DNA of 64,000 nt from Siphonodentalium dalli (Eukaryota; Mollusca; Scaphopoda; Gadilida; Siphonodentaliidae), in contig CP136061.1 in assembly GCA_032622095.1 (NCBI GenBank), positions 15,498,440 to 15,562,439 of the forward strand. Direction: 5' to 3'. The notes under the pieces are model-generated. The model worked only from the letters and a program-made list of their open reading frames with translations, was not told the DNA's origin and did no database searches. Both the position numbers and the translations under genes were made by a program. How positions within the stretch are numbered: position 1 is the stretch's first letter; every line of letters begins with the position of its first letter. Below are positions 1-12,283 of the stretch, piece after piece.

Positions 1-169
1 CGCCATGGCAACGACGAGACAGCTAATAACTGGGAAAGATGAACATCCTGCGTCAGGATATGAGAATTGTCAAGCGACAGCACTCCGGAGTAAATAACGA
101 GATAGGGATTCTCTTTGTTCCGTCTCCGGGGCAGAGTTTTTGAAATGCCCTGATTGTCTCTGCTATAGC

Positions 170-2440
170 TAAGAAGCAATTTGTAGAATATTGATATGTC
201 TCCCTGATTGGTGCATGGAGTGTTTAGCTCCGGGGCAGGGATGTGGTGACTGAGAGTGGGGGTGTGGTCTACCTGATTGGTGCATGGAGTGTTTAGCTCC
301 GGGGCAGGGATGTGGTGACTGGGAGTGGGGGGGGTCTACCTGATTGGTGCATGGAGTGTTTAGCTCCGGGGCAGGGATGTGGTGACTGGGAGTGGGGTGT
401 GGTCTCCCTGATTGGTGCATGGAGTGTTTAGCTCCGGGGCAGGGATGTGGTGACTGGGAGTGGGGGTGTGGTCTCCCTGATTGGTGCATGGAGTGTTTAG
501 CTCTGGGGCAGGGATGTGGTGACTGGGAGTGGGGGTGTGGTCTCCACGATTGGTGCATGGAGTGTTTAGCTCCGGGGCAGGGATGTGGTGACTGGGAGTG
601 AGGGTGTGGTCTCCCTGATTGGTGCATGGAGTGTTTAGCTCCGTGGGCATGGATGTGGTGACTGGGAGTGGGGGGGTTTGCTGATTGGAGCATGGAGTGT
701 TTATCTCCGGGGCAGGGATGTGGTGACTGGGAGTGGGGTGTGGTCTCCCTGATTGGTGCATGGAGTGTTTAGCTCCGGGGCAGGGATGTGGTGACTGGGA
801 GTGGGGGTGTGGTCTCCCTGATTGGTGCATGGAGTGTTTAGCTCCGGGGCAGGGATGTGGTGACTGGGAGTGGGGGTCTCCATGATTGGTGCATGCAGTG
901 TTTAGCTCCGAGGCAGGGATGTGGTGACTGGGAGTGAGGGTGTGGTCTCTCTGATTGGTGCATGGAGTGTTTAGCTCCGGGGCATGGATGTGGTGACTGG
1001 GAGTGTGGGGTGGGGTCTACCTGATTGGTGCATGGAGTGTTTAGCTCCAGGGCAGGGATGTGGTGACTGGGAGTGTGGGGTGGGGTCTCCCTGATTGGTG
1101 CATGGAGTGTTTAGCTCCGGGGCAGGGATGTGGTGACTGGGAGTGTGGTCTCCCTGATTGGTGCATGGAGTGTTTAGCTCCGGGGCAGGGATGTGGTGAC
1201 TGGGAGTGGGGGTGTGGTTTCCCTGATTGGTGAATGGAGTGTTTAGCTCCGGGGCAGGGATGTGGTGACTGGGAGTGGGGGGGGGTTTGCTGATTGGTGC
1301 ATGGAGTGTTTAGCTCCGGGGCAGGGATGTGGTGACTGGGAGTGTGGGGTGGGGTATCCCTGATTGGTGCATGGAGTGTTTAGCTACGGGGCAGGGATGT
1401 GGTGACTGGGAGTGGGGGTGTGGTTTCCCTGATTGGTGCATGGAGTGTTTAGCTCCAGGGCAGGGATGTGGTGACTGGGAGTGGGGGTGTGGTCTCCCTG
1501 ATTGGTGCATGGATTGTTTAGCTACTGGGCAGGGATGTGGTGACTGGGAGTGGGGGTGTGGTTTCCCTGATTGGTGAATGGAGTGTTTAGCTCCGGGGCA
1601 GGGATGTGGTGACTGGGAGTGGGGGTGTGGTTTCCCTGATTGGTGCATGGAGTGTTTAGCTCCAGGGCAGGGATGTGGTGACTGGGAGTGTGGTTTCCCT
1701 GATTGGTGAATGGAGTGTTTAGCTACAGGGCAGGGATGTGGTGACTGGGAGTGGGGGTGTGGTTTCCATGATTGGTGCATGGAGTGTTTAGCTCCAGGGC
1801 AGGGATGTGGTGACTGGGAGTGGGGGTGTGGTCTCCCTGATTGGTGCATGGATTGTTTAGCTACGGGGCAGGGATGTGGTGACTGGGAGTGGGGGGGGGG
1901 TGGTTTGCTGATTGGTGCATGGAGTGTTTAGCTACGGGGCAGGGATGTGGTGACTGGGAGTGGGGGTGTGGTCTCCCTGATTGGTGCATGGAGTGTTTAG
2001 CTCTGGGGCAGGGATGTGGTGACTGGGAGTGGGGGTGTGGTTTCCCTGATTGGTGCATGGAGAGTTTAGCTCCGGGGCAGGGATGTGGTGACTGGGAGTG
2101 TGGGTGTGGTCTCCCTGATTGGTGCATGGAGTGTTTAGCTCCGGGGCAGGGATGTGGTGACTGGGAGTGGGGGGTCTTGCTGATTGGAGCATGGAGTGTA
2201 TTATTCCGGGCAGCGATGTGGTGACATGGGGTAGGGGGTTCTTGCTGCTTGGCACATGGAGTGTTTTACTCCGGTGCAGGGATGTGATGACAGGGAGTCT
2301 TGCTGATTGGCACAGTGTTTTACTCTGGACAGGGATGTAGTGACAGGGGGGGGGTCTCACCGATTGGCACATGGAGTGTTTTACTCCGGGCAGGAATGTG
2401 GTGACAGGGAGTGGGGGGTCTTCACACTAGAGCACATTCA
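170..2440. repeat. G-rich 69-bp minisatellite
   Basis: About 33 tandem copies of a 69-bp unit, recognisable by GTGTTTAGCTCCGGGGCAGG followed by ATGTGGTGACTGGGAGTG. Units vary by short indels in a G-run and by point changes, and decay towards the right end after about 2190. Because 69 is a multiple of 3, overlapping open frames of 60-180 codons run through it on both strands (Cys/Trp/Gly-rich on plus, His/Pro/Ser-rich on minus). They restart at every unit and have no gene context, so I read them as by-products of the repeat. Each unit carries four or more closely spaced G-runs on the plus strand. Confidence 0.95.
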
Positions 2441-2915
2441 AGTAGCCAATATATACATTGGAAGTTTTCTCTGAAACTTTATTGGAACAAGTGAACTGAT
2501 ATACATGTACACCGGCTTCAAGGAAAATGACATACCTCACCATGTGATATTAAAAACTCTTTAATACATGTTAAAGGGGTGTACCACTGTGTACTACACT
2601 ATTTTATTGCCTTCAAATAGCTGGTTAAAAAAAAGAGTAATAAAAAAAAAAACCCTGCTTGCCTACCTGGAAAATTTTCCCCATGTTATCGGAAACAGAG
2701 ATGTTTTTTTTTTTGGCCTAGGCAATATAAGCAAAAGCCGAGGCAAAATCAACCATGTACCCCTGTGTAAAATAAGTTCATTGTGTTACTAATGAAAGTG
2801 TCAATGACACTGTAGCTCAACTTGGAAAGGGAATATATATAATTTCATGTATTTTAGTTGAAATGTCTAAGTAATATTAGATTATCAACATGAACAGATA
2901 TATATAAAGTAAAAT
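2441..2915. other. Non-coding, nothing recognised
   Basis: No convincing exon. It contains a short A-rich stretch at about 2627-2725 whose words (CCTGCTTGCCTACCTGG, TATCGGAAACAGAG, TTTTTTGGCC) match one end of the 12596-13001 element, so it is probably an end fragment of that family. Confidence 0.5.
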
Positions 2916-3660
2916 CCAAGAAGGTTGCTGGCGGCAATGTTTTCGAATGAAATTCATTAACATTTGATAGCTTCCATCTAGTAGATCAATATCAAGATTA
3001 ATTATGAAGTTTGGTGATGATCGGCTGAGGGAAATGGACTGTTGGGTGTGCCAAAGGATTTAGTCATTCAAAGAGTAAAATCCAAGATGGCTTCCAGCGG
3101 ACATGTTTTGTGGTCATTCGGACCACAAAATGACTCATTTCCAATCCACATGTCAATGTTAAGTTGTTAACATCCATGACAAATTTCATAACGATCAGGC
3201 GAACAGTTCGGCCTGTAGCCCATGCTAATGGATTGAATTTTGAAATCCAAGATAGCTACTGACGGCCATGTTTTATGGCCGAATGACCCCAAAATGACAC
3301 GATCCCATCTACATGTCATTGTTAACATCCATGTCAAATTTCAGTATGATCCGACCAAAGGTATGATCTGTAGCCCATGCCAAACAATTTACCCATGCAA
3401 AGAGTAAAATCCAAGATGGCTGCCGGTGGCCATGTTTTATGGCTGATCGACCCCAAATTTATTCGTTCCCATCTACATGTCAATATTTACGTACATGTCA
3501 ACAGCTACATGTATGACAAATTTATAATGATCCGACCAAAGGTACGACATGTAGCCCGTGCTAAAGGAAATTGTTGACAAATCACACACGCACACACACA
3601 CGGACGATGGATACTAGTACCTACATACATGTGCATTGTACCTATGACAACAAAGTAAAG
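2915..3660. repeat. Tandem ~180-bp dispersed repeat, copy 1
   Basis: Three to four diverged units of about 170-180 bp, each with AGAGTAAAATCCAAGATGGC, CATGTTTTATGG, ACATGTCAATGTTAA, GACAAATTTCATAA and GTAGCCCATGCTAA. The array ends in CACACACACACGGACGATGG and AAGTAAAGTTGAG. The same family occurs in reverse orientation at 54655-55133. Non-coding. Confidence 0.85.
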
Positions 3661-3693
3661 TTGAGTGTAAAGTTGAGCTAACAATTCATTGTG

Positions 3694-4093
3694 TTAACCC
3701 TTTACCCAACAGAAGGGCCCTGTGCCAATGCATTCTCTTATATATGCGAGTCGACCATAGGTCGCCTCGCATATATAAGAGAATGCATTGGCTTAACACA
3801 TTAAAAATTATAAAATTGTTAAAGAATGTAAGAAAAAATGGTAAAAAGTGTTAAAAAAAGATTTTTTTTAGGCCAATGCATTCTCTTATATATGCGAGGC
3901 GACCTATGGTCGACTCGCATATATAAGAGAATGCATTGGCACAGGGCATAACTGTAACTATCACAATGTGGTCAAGGAGCCGGTTCCAATGATATCCATA
4001 TTTGTATGGTTCTATTGAGACAGACCGAAGATATTTTAGGCTGTTGAAGCTTTATTTGGCCGGTTTTGGCCGGTTTGTTGGGTAAAGGGTTAA
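3694..4093. mobile_element. piggyBac-like MITE, full length
   Basis: A 400-bp element bounded by TTAACCCTTTACCCAACA at the left and its reverse complement at the right; TTAA at each edge is the piggyBac-type target. Inside are two ~67-bp near-perfect hairpins, each with arms CCAATGCATTCTCTTATATA, and a GGCCGGTTTTGGCCGG palindrome near the right end. No reading frame, so non-autonomous. A complete copy lies in opposite orientation at 45970-46359 and a truncated one at 10045-10186. Confidence 0.85.
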
Positions 4094-4205
4094 TCTGAAA
4101 TACCTCTTTATCAAAACTAACTTCCTTTCACTCTTGTTTACATATTGTCCCACATGTACATGTACAATAGTATCCGTGATACTGGGGCATTAACAATAAG
4201 GACAA

Positions 4206-4272
4206 TGTTTGGGAGACGGTTGGGAGATGGTTGGGAGACGGTTGGGAGATGGTTGGGAGACGGTTGGGGAAT
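4206..4272. repeat. Short tandem GGTTGGGAGAY repeat
   Basis: About six copies of an 11-bp unit alternating GGTTGGGAGACG and GGTTGGGAGATG. Confidence 0.8.
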
Positions 4273-4415
4273 TGTAAAAATATGTTGAGTAACTGCCAGG
4301 GAAAGTTCCCCAAAATAACTAAGAATTTAGACGTGAATATGATTTAAGAATACAGTATTGTCTATAATTTCTTTGATAACTAATCATAATAAAATAGTAT
4401 ACATGCACCTGGGTA

Positions 4416-4708
4416 GCAAGCCTTGAAATAGGGTGTCTGTCATTTGCAGAATGAGGTCCCCAGAGGGTGAATTTAGTGATGCTACCCCGCATAGCGGCTA
4501 GCATCACCCTCTGGGGACCTCATTCTGCTTACACCTCAGCAGAATGAGGTCCCCAGAGGGTGAATTTAGTGATGCTACCCCGCATAGCGGGCTAGCATCA
4601 CCCTATGGGGACCCATTCTGCTTACACCTCAGCAGAATGAGGTTCCCAGAGGGTGAATTTGGTGATGCCTCATTCTGCAAATGACAGACACCCTATTTCA
4701 AGGCTTGC
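4416..4708. mobile_element. Foldback element, family A (AATGAGGTCCCCAGAGGGTG)
   Basis: Terminal inverted repeats begin GCAAGCCTTGAAATAGGGTG and continue TCTGTCATTTGCAG. The inside is a run of direct and inverted copies of AATGAGGTCCCCAGAGGGTG plus AATTTAGTGATGCT, giving almost complete self-complementarity. No protein. At least nine further copies lie in the window, mostly in MCM3AP introns. Confidence 0.85.
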
Positions 4709-4877
4709 TGGGTATTAAGGTTATTATTGATTTGAAATGGCAATTATTGTAAATTAGGTAAAACCAGTTTTTGCCTTGGTGACTTGGTCGATTTCTTCAT
4801 CTCAGGTAAAAATATTGCCTATTTTCCTCAATTCCCAGGGCTAAACAGTCTGCAAAATCCACAAAAAAATGTAGAAA

Positions 4878-5150
4878 GATACAGCTCAGGAAAGACAACC
4901 CAACCTCAAGATAAGATACAGCTCAGGGGAGACAACCCAACCTCAAGATACTAGCGAGATGCAGCTCAGGGGAGACAACCCAACCTCAGATAAGAGACAG
5001 CTCAAGGGAGACAACACAACCTCAAGATACTAGCGAGATACAGCTCAGGGGAGACAACCCAACCTCAGATAAGATACAGCTCAGGGGAGACAACCCAACC
5101 TCAGATAAGATACAGCTCAGGGGAGACAACCCAACCTCAGATAAGATAAA
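4878..5150. repeat. Tandem GATACAGCTCAGGGGAGACA repeat
   Basis: About eight copies of a 33-43-bp unit, GATACAGCTCAGGGGAGACA followed by ACCCAACCTCAGATAA, with optional ACTAGCGA insertions that make two unit lengths. Confidence 0.9.
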
Positions 5151-5785
5151 GATTAAGGCAGGACAGATTTGTCACTCAACATCATTTGATCGGCCACTCC
5201 AATTCTGTTCATCATTGCTATAGGCAGTTCAATTCAGATTCTTCTAATCAAAACAGTGCTTTCTCATCGCAATAATGAGGAAAATCTGGCTATTGCAGGT
5301 GAATTAATTGTACGCCAACCGACACAAATTATCAGAATCTCACGTTTCAAAGGGTACCTGTTCGGGAGTCAGAAAGGTGAGTTTTTATGCAGTTTGAGAC
5401 AATTTTTGTATTTTCACCTAAATGAAGTTATGTTAGTAACGACTTTCAAAATGAAATTAATATATCTCACCATTCCTGTATGGGAAATATCCTAATATAA
5501 AATATTTCATAACAATAACCTGTAAATTATTTATTTAATATAAATTAAAATTAAATGCTTTGAATTCTATATCATTGCAGGAAGTGGACAGATATATGCC
5601 AATGGCTACTTCTTCATGATCTTGGTGGGTCAGAAAGTTATGTGTGCAACATGCATGAGCCGAAAAAAATCCACATGATACAGAATTACATGTAGATGCA
5701 GAATGAAAGGATGTGTTTAAGACAAAGAAGGAATTGAACTACATGTATCACTGTCGGATACACGTTTAGGTTTGGACGTTTCAAG

Positions 5786-5814
5786 ATGGCGGCGCCCAGT
5801 GGACAGGATAAACG
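5786..5814 (+). CDS. Candidate first coding exon, unknown gene
   Basis: The sequence TTCAAGATGGCGGCGCCC has a good initiation context and reads MAAPSGQDKR, ending in an exact consensus donor (AACG then GTAAGTG at 5815). This is how many animal genes begin. It ends in phase 2. No matching acceptor exon was found downstream in the window, and the phase does not fit splicing into the MCM3AP first exon, whose ATG is directly preceded by an in-frame stop. It may be the start of a gene whose other exons I cannot recognise, or a chance motif. Confidence 0.35.
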
Positions 5815-7189
5815 GTAAGTGTATATATTGTCTTCAAGCATCAATTAACGACATCTTTCGGTGATACACCTTTAAACAGTTACATGTATGTAGGAATTTG
5901 TATGCCCAACACCTATGTAACATGCCTTTCGCATGACAGGCATGCAAAATGTTGTATTTGGCGTGTCAAGTCGTCAGAATTTTTTTTAATTTAATCGGTG
6001 GTGAAATGTTTGCTTTTTCAAAAAGATTTGGCCATGGGCTTATGGATCCGCAAATTTATGTATTGTCCTGGGCAGATTAGGCTACACCCATCTTCGGAAT
6101 GCAAAACCGGCGATATTTATATTGTCTAACTCCGAAAAACGACCTTTGAAAATTTCAAAATGTTCAGGTTCAGATTCGCAATATTTCCGATGATTTTGTT
6201 CAGGTTCAGAAACAATTTTCGTTCAGGTTCGGACGCATCAAAACCTCACCGAGAAGCGACATGCCCAGTTTTGCATTCCGAAGATGTGTGGTAGCATAAT
6301 TTACCCAGGACAACATCAAGCCTGGATATAAGAGGTCGGACACGGTCATTGACCGAGCCAAATACACCGATGACCGCGCCGCCTTATTATCGTCCGTCAG
6401 TTTGTCCGGCGCCCATTATCTTCACAAAAAATATATAATTAATGGGAAAACAACAAGTAGATGTATTATCCGCGGCAAAGACATTCAATTACCACTACTG
6501 TGCACTAAATATCAAATCCCCCCACCAATACAACGCGTTTTACCGAAAACATGTTAATGATCCGTCCCGTATACAGGACCTATAAGTGTAATTTTAATGC
6601 AACCTCTAACCTAAATTGTCCGCGATTGATGATTGCGGTAATGAATGTTAATCACGAATGTTCTGACACGCTGAAAACGCGATGAGATGTTCGCATCTGT
6701 GTTGTTACTGACCATCGAGAGTGTCACAAATAAATGTTTTAATTAACTTAAAAGACCGCCGTCCCGCTTTTCAGATATAAAACAATTACGACATTATCAG
6801 AGTATGTACCAGGCGCTTCGGAAGTTCGTTTCGGTAACGCGTCGCACTTTTTGAAGAGACCGCGTCGCACTTTTTGAAGAGAGCGCTTCCGTAAATAAAT
6901 GTCAAGTTTATTGCTTTTAATCGGATTATACCAGTGATGTTGGCATTAATTAAGGGAGGCCATTAATTAATAAAAGCTTTAGCAATAAAACTAAAAGATT
7001 TTGCAACTCCTTTGTTAGTTAGTCCTTATTGTTTATTTTAGCGGACACCCACATTGGAATGGGCTAAAAAACAACTAATTGCTGCTATTTATTGATACCA
7101 GGTAAATGACAGACACACTTTTCAAATGTCAGATGCCGAATCTTTGGTGCCTGTCATTTTGTCAGACACTCAAAAAAAATAATTATATC
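5815..7189. other. Non-coding stretch with a small TIR element
   Basis: Apart from the 6064-6313 element, I see only a 26-bp direct duplication at about 6838-6890 (CGCGTCGCACTTTTTGAAGA twice) and no supported exon. Confidence 0.5.
6064..6313. mobile_element. Small TIR element (MITE), ~250 bp
   Basis: The left end TGTCCTGGGCAGATTAGGCT is matched by the reverse complement of the right end (TTACCCAGGACAAC). A second inverted block shares ATCTTCGGAATGCAAAAC. Internal TTCAGGTTCAGA direct repeats. Non-coding; target duplication not resolved. Confidence 0.7.
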
Positions 7190-7380
7190 CAGGCTTGGAC
7201 AACATTCATGAACTGTTCATGAATATAGTTAATGTTCATGCACTTTTTTATGAACTTTATGAATCGTGTTCATGAACTCATCAAACGGTTCATGAAAATT
7301 CATAAATGAAAAATGTCCAATTTCCAGTTCATGAACTGAGTTCTTGGACAACGTTCATGAACTATTCATGAACATTACGC
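7190..7380. repeat. GTTCATGAAC palindrome cluster
   Basis: Around ten copies or half-copies of the palindrome GTTCATGAAC and its variant TTCATGAA within 190 bp, opening and closing with TTGGACAAC. The whole segment is foldback-like and looks like a small self-complementary repeat rather than a regulatory array. Confidence 0.6.
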
Positions 7381-7394
7381 AGGGGCGAGTATAA

Positions 7395-7735
7395 GGTGCA
7401 GAATGAGGTTCCCAGAGGGTGATATTTAGTGACGCCATCCAGCATAGCGGATTAGCATCACTAAACTCCCCCTCTGGGGACCTCATTCTGCTTAGGCCTC
7501 ATCTTCTCTGGAAAGTTTCTCTATTATCAAATTTCTATAGAAACTTCTTCATATAGATTCTATTTCTTTTTTAGTTTAGTTTCTCTACAATGTACATGTA
7601 CATCTCCAAATTGGCAGACAACACATTGTACAATCAAAGTTCCCAATGGGTGTACATGTACATCACAATATTCACCATTTGGAAACTTCAATCTGAGTCT
7701 ATGTCTCCCATGGCAGATAAGGCCATGCAGAATGA
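7395..7735. mobile_element. Foldback element, family A, left part and body
   Basis: Carries GCAGAATGAGGTTCCCAGAG, the inverted partner CTCTGGGGACCTCATTCTGC, and the longer family-A body (GGCCTCATCTTCTCTGGAAA, TTTCTATAGAAACTTCTTC, CATTTGGAAACTTCAATCTG), ending at CATGCAGAATGAGG. The right terminal repeat is missing. Confidence 0.75.
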
Positions 7736-7779
7736 GGTGTACATTGCTTCCTGATCAGGCCAAAAATGCAGGAAATGGC

Positions 7780-9350
7780 CTCTGTGTTGCGTCTAGATAA
7801 CACATACCGTAACTAATGACCTGAAATCACACAAATTGAAGCACAAGGTTGCCAAGGTTGCCAACGTACGGTAGGTAATTTTGAATGTACTGTATGCAGT
7901 TCCACAAAGTTTCGATATGTTGAATCTTTTTTATAACATTATGCCCCAATTGAGACATTCCATGGCATGCACATGGTGGTGGCTATGTTTAAATGGTGCC
8001 ACAGGTCTGAAACTTTACAGTTACATGTATGTTCCAATGGACCTGAGTATTGGTAAACTTTGCCACACGATCACTCCCTGGTAACGGTTTCTAAGCAACT
8101 ACCCGAAATTGACAGTACTATTCAATTATAGCTTATAGCGTCGTAATTTCGCGCTAAGAAACTGCGTTTTATATGGAGTCAACTCCATGTTGTGAAATTT
8201 GAGATATATCTGGTCAGAAGAGTGAACGCAACTTGTATTTAACGGTATCAATGGTTGCTAAGCATATATTCCAAGTGATTGTATGATACCACTTCCCTGT
8301 GCATACAATGGTATTATGTCGCATTTTATACATCGCATAGGGGCATGGTGATGCTCAAATGGTCTTAAACTTTACAGAATTGATCAATAAAGCAAGATTT
8401 GACACGTGTTTGTAATGCGCACGCGCAAGTAGATCGCACTAGATGATATTGTGACCATGCAACCCCTTTCCACAGGACTACTCTGCATGATGCAATGTCG
8501 AAACGAGTAACTGTATAATGCAAACTCATACCGGTATGCTGTGGGGATCCTTAAATGGTGTGATTGTATCTTTACACAAAAACCCATACATTTATCATTT
8601 TATCCTATGCGCATGCGCGAACAAATCGACTCAAATAAGTGACTGCGCCTTCCTCATATACATGTATGCCAGAACACTGATTATGTATACAAGAATAATT
8701 TAAACCAATAAGAGTGATCGAAATGTGTCTTTCTACAATCCTGCAAACCGCTCAACAATATATAGCGTTACGCAATATCGCTTCAAATAATGTATGTTTG
8801 TTGAATTCTGCGCTATGCGCATATATTCCAACCCCAACTAGTCGATAACAACCCCAGACAAATGCACCCATAGCACTGCTGAAGTTCCTGGGAATCATTA
8901 CCATACACATAAGTGGATATACCAATCGTTATAACACATATAAACATGCTACATATGTTTATGATGTCACCGAATGCTATTGGCCACAAAAGCGGCCAGT
9001 CGGGTGTATGAACGTTTTCTGGCTGGCTGCTTTTGCGGCCAGTCGGGTTCAAAGGGTTAAGTGGCTTACTGTCACGTCTTGTGTCATGTTCGCCAGATAG
9101 AAATTCAACCCTACATGAGACTGACTTCCCTACATGTATTTCATGATTTTCAAAAAAAAAAACACAAGTTCCAACGGATGTTAAAGGAGATTAACATTGT
9201 TATATAGTATCTAGTGAATTTTGCAGTTTTTTTGTCATGAGACACCGAAATGAAAACTGGTAAACAATTTCAGTCAACAGCTGATTCGATTCGATGTCGA
9301 TATCAAGAAGGAGATTCGATTCGATGCAAAATCCCCGATTCGCAGATCCC
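7780..9350. mobile_element. Interspersed repeat paralogous to 21905-23125
   Basis: Shares with 21905-23125 the blocks GACCTGAAATYACA, ATTGAAGCACAAGGTTGCCA, GTAGGTAATTTTGAATGTA, and, towards the right, ACACAAGTTCCAACGGATGT, GGAGATTAACATTGTTATAT and GATTCGATTCGATGTCGATA. The central part (about 8100-9050) differs between the copies. No coding capacity recognised. Confidence 0.65.
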
Positions 9351-9734
9351 TATGTAATCTTCCTTTACACATATTTCACGGCCTTTGACACTGTGAGAAT
9401 GAACACATGCCTGTCGCTTGATCATATAAAACGGTCGGGGCGGGGGCTCTCGATGGGATATTTCATGTAACATACTAACATATTGAGTGTTTTGCTTATC
9501 ACTCACTATTTACAACATGATCGGCTCTGCTCACACAATGTGTGTTTTGTGGATAATAATGCATTCATATGATCATTAATAGTATATTCTTGGAGAAATT
9601 TTCATAATTTGGTAACTGTTATTTCTAAATTATAACGTATAATGAAGGCCATCCATGCATATAAAGAATCACTGCATTTTATTTTCATGCCTGCGAACTT
9701 GGACTGCATGAATCGTGGTGCAACCACAATACAT

Positions 9735-9851
9735 GTACATGCAGTGTTGAAGCAGTAACCTTACTGCGGGGTTGGAGGTTACCATGGTATAAAACCACAG
9801 TATTACCGGGGTGACACCACGTTAGAGGTGGTCAATTACTTTAAGTATAGC
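9735..9851. mobile_element. Right half of a GGGTGACACC MITE
   Basis: Ends in GGGGTGACACCACGTTAGAG and GGTCAATTACTTTAAGTATA, matching the right end of the 62641-62997 element. It is broken at GTATAGC by the 9852-12283 insertion. Confidence 0.65.
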
Positions 9852-10044
9852 CAGGGTTTCCGCTAGAGGTTGGGAGAATGTGGCCGTTTTTGGGAAGCGC
9901 ATACCCGGCGCCAAGTCGGGAGAAAATATGGATGTTTATCACTGAAAAGTAGCCATTTCCTTGCACTTGAGACAACAAGCAGGAACACTGAAACTTGGTA
10001 TAGAAACCAAATTAAAATAGATCGTCTTTCTTTGATCTCAAGTT

Positions 10045-10186
10045 AACCCTTTACCCAACAGAACGGCCCTGTGCCAATGCATTCTCTCATATATGCGAGT
10101 CGACCATAGGTCGCCTCGCATATATAAGAGAATGCATTGGCTTAACACATTAAAAATTATAAAATTGTTAAAGAATGTAAGAAACG
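10045..10186. mobile_element. Truncated piggyBac-like MITE
   Basis: Starts TTAACCCTTTACCCAACAGA and contains the first hairpin module, then stops after AAAGAATGTAAGAAA. Same family as 3694-4093, right ~260 bp missing. Confidence 0.85.
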
Positions 10187-10974
10187 AGAGGCCGATCACG
10201 ATCGGCAGATGTTAACCCATCCCTTGGCGATAAAAATTTAATATGATCGGATAAATGAGAGTTTTGGTGTTCAATTATAGAGTATACTGTTATGTACTAT
10301 TATAGACAAATGTGCATAACACAAATTATTGGAATTTATGGGTCACTGGCATTTATATAAGAGAATGCACTGGTACAGAATCTGTAATGCTAAACCGCCA
10401 CAGCCAGCAAGCCCATGGGTTAAATGTGTAGGTGTGACCTGGACATGGAATACTTGGGTTAAGAGAGTCCAATTTAAGTTTACAATAATAATGTGTCCTA
10501 GTATACAGATAAGCAACCTCACCACTGACCCATTAATATCAATTATATAGCAGCACAGATGTCCATGTCTACTGTTAATAGCATGTGATGTTTATTGTTG
10601 AATCTTTATTTTAAATTAGATGCCATAGCCTTATGTATCAGATTATTTGCACATTGGCATAAGTCCAAAGGCAATTGGTGAATTGGATTTAATGTTGCTC
10701 CAAACAGATTTACCAGCACATAACACAAGATTTTGGACCGATTTAATCAAATTTGGTGTGGTGATTCGGGGTACCCTTGGCAGAGTTATAATGATGTTAG
10801 TTTTTCAATTTTTTTTAACTTATTTAAAAAAATTAAAGGGACACATTGGAAATCTTTTTATCATAATCATCAATATCTAAATGAAAACAAATGACAATGT
10901 CAATGACATTTTTTTTATTATTATTATAAAAGTTAAAAATAAATTAAAAAAAAAATCGATTCAATTTTTCAATT

Positions 10975-11475
10975 TTTTTTCGAAAAAGGGTCATAACTCC
11001 TTTAAAATTAATCGGATCAAACCCATATTCGAACACGATCTGTATTTTGGGCTGAGAAACTCACATACCAAATTTGGTTCCAATCAGATAAAAAATGTTT
11101 GAGTTATGGCAGAATGCGTGAATTCTAAGTCGAAAAAGGGCCATAACTCCGTAAAAAAAAGTCGGATCAAACCCATATTCGAACTCGATCTGTATTTTGG
11201 GCCGAGAAACTCACATACCAAATTTGGTTCCGATCAGATAAAAAATGTTTGAGTTATGGCAGAATGCGTGAATTCTAAGTCCAAAAAGGGCCATAACTCT
11301 GTACAAAAAAGTTGGATCAAACCCATATTCGAACTCGATCTGTATTTTGGGCTGAAAACCCCATATACAAAATTTGGTTTTGATCAGGTAAAAAATGTTT
11401 GAGTTATCGCATTACACGTAAAGTGTCTACGGATGGACAGACGGACGGACAGACGGACGGACGGACGGACGAACG
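10975..11475. repeat. Tandem ~170-bp dispersed repeat ending in GGAC run
   Basis: Three diverged units with GGGCCATAACTCCGTA, TCGGATCAAACCCATATTCG, CTGTATTTTGGGC, ACCAAATTTGGTTCCGATCA and TTTGAGTTATGGCAGAATG, followed by a GACGGACGGACAGACGGACG microsatellite. The short open frames across it follow the repeat and are not conserved genes. Confidence 0.85.
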
Positions 11476-12283
11476 CGACACATTGTTACACTCAGTGTCA
11501 AGTGTACTATAGCAGTAACCAGTGTTACGGTTTCATGAGCAGAGCTCATGTCACATGCTCTGCATGCTTTCTTTGTATTCACAGTACCACTGAATCAAAA
11601 CAATTTGGTGAAAATCAAAATGTCCTCAGACGGAGATGACCTCATGCTGGATACGTATAATGGATAATTTTGTATTAATTGGACATGGAATAAATACATT
11701 GATGATAACTATTAATATTTGAATTGTTTTATTTTGAATTAAACATTTCTTTGATACAGACGTTGTTTTGAGGTCTTCACTATTAGTCACAGTGACTGCC
11801 AGAACTCACCCTGTGTTCATGGTTGCAGCTCAGAATTCAGCCCCTCTAATGACTTAATAATGTATAATGCGCATTTTGAGGGAAATTGTGGGTCAAAAAG
11901 TTGGGACTTATAAACAGAAATCTACGGTAATTAAAATGTGAGAGGCTGATTAATACTAAACATTCGCCGACAAAGCGTTACACAGGATGGTGTTGACAAC
12001 TGTACACGTGGTCCGGGCTACTGGTCATGTCTTATTCAGGCACCAAGTGTAGGAATCCTTGCAGTCTGTTAATCATCAGGGTCAGTGATCACTCCTCCTG
12101 AGTAAAAAAGGGGGTTGAGCTAGGTCAGTGGCTATTTAGGGGTTAAGGGGAGAACCTCTCGGGATTAGCCCCCCCAAACCACAACTTCATAGCAGTGGCT
12201 ATTTTGTGGTCAATATTAAGTCACAATTGGGCAGGGGAATGAGGCCGCTGGATGGCCGGCCTGCCGTAGTAGCGGAAACCCTG

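Larger units (their letters stand above)
9852..12283. mobile_element. hAT-like non-autonomous TIR element, ~2.4 kb
   Basis: Left end CAGGGTTTCCGCTA and right end TAGCGGAAACCCTG are perfect inverted repeats of hAT type. GTATAGC directly flanks both ends (9845-9851 and 12284-12290), consistent with a 7-8-bp target duplication. No transposase is visible. The interior is a mosaic holding a truncated piggyBac-like MITE and a tandem dispersed repeat. Confidence 0.65.

Noticed and set aside
169-2372. Several Cys/Trp- or His/Pro-rich open frames of 60-180 codons
   Set aside because: They follow the 69-bp repeat register on both strands and break at each length variant; no start context or flanking gene structure.
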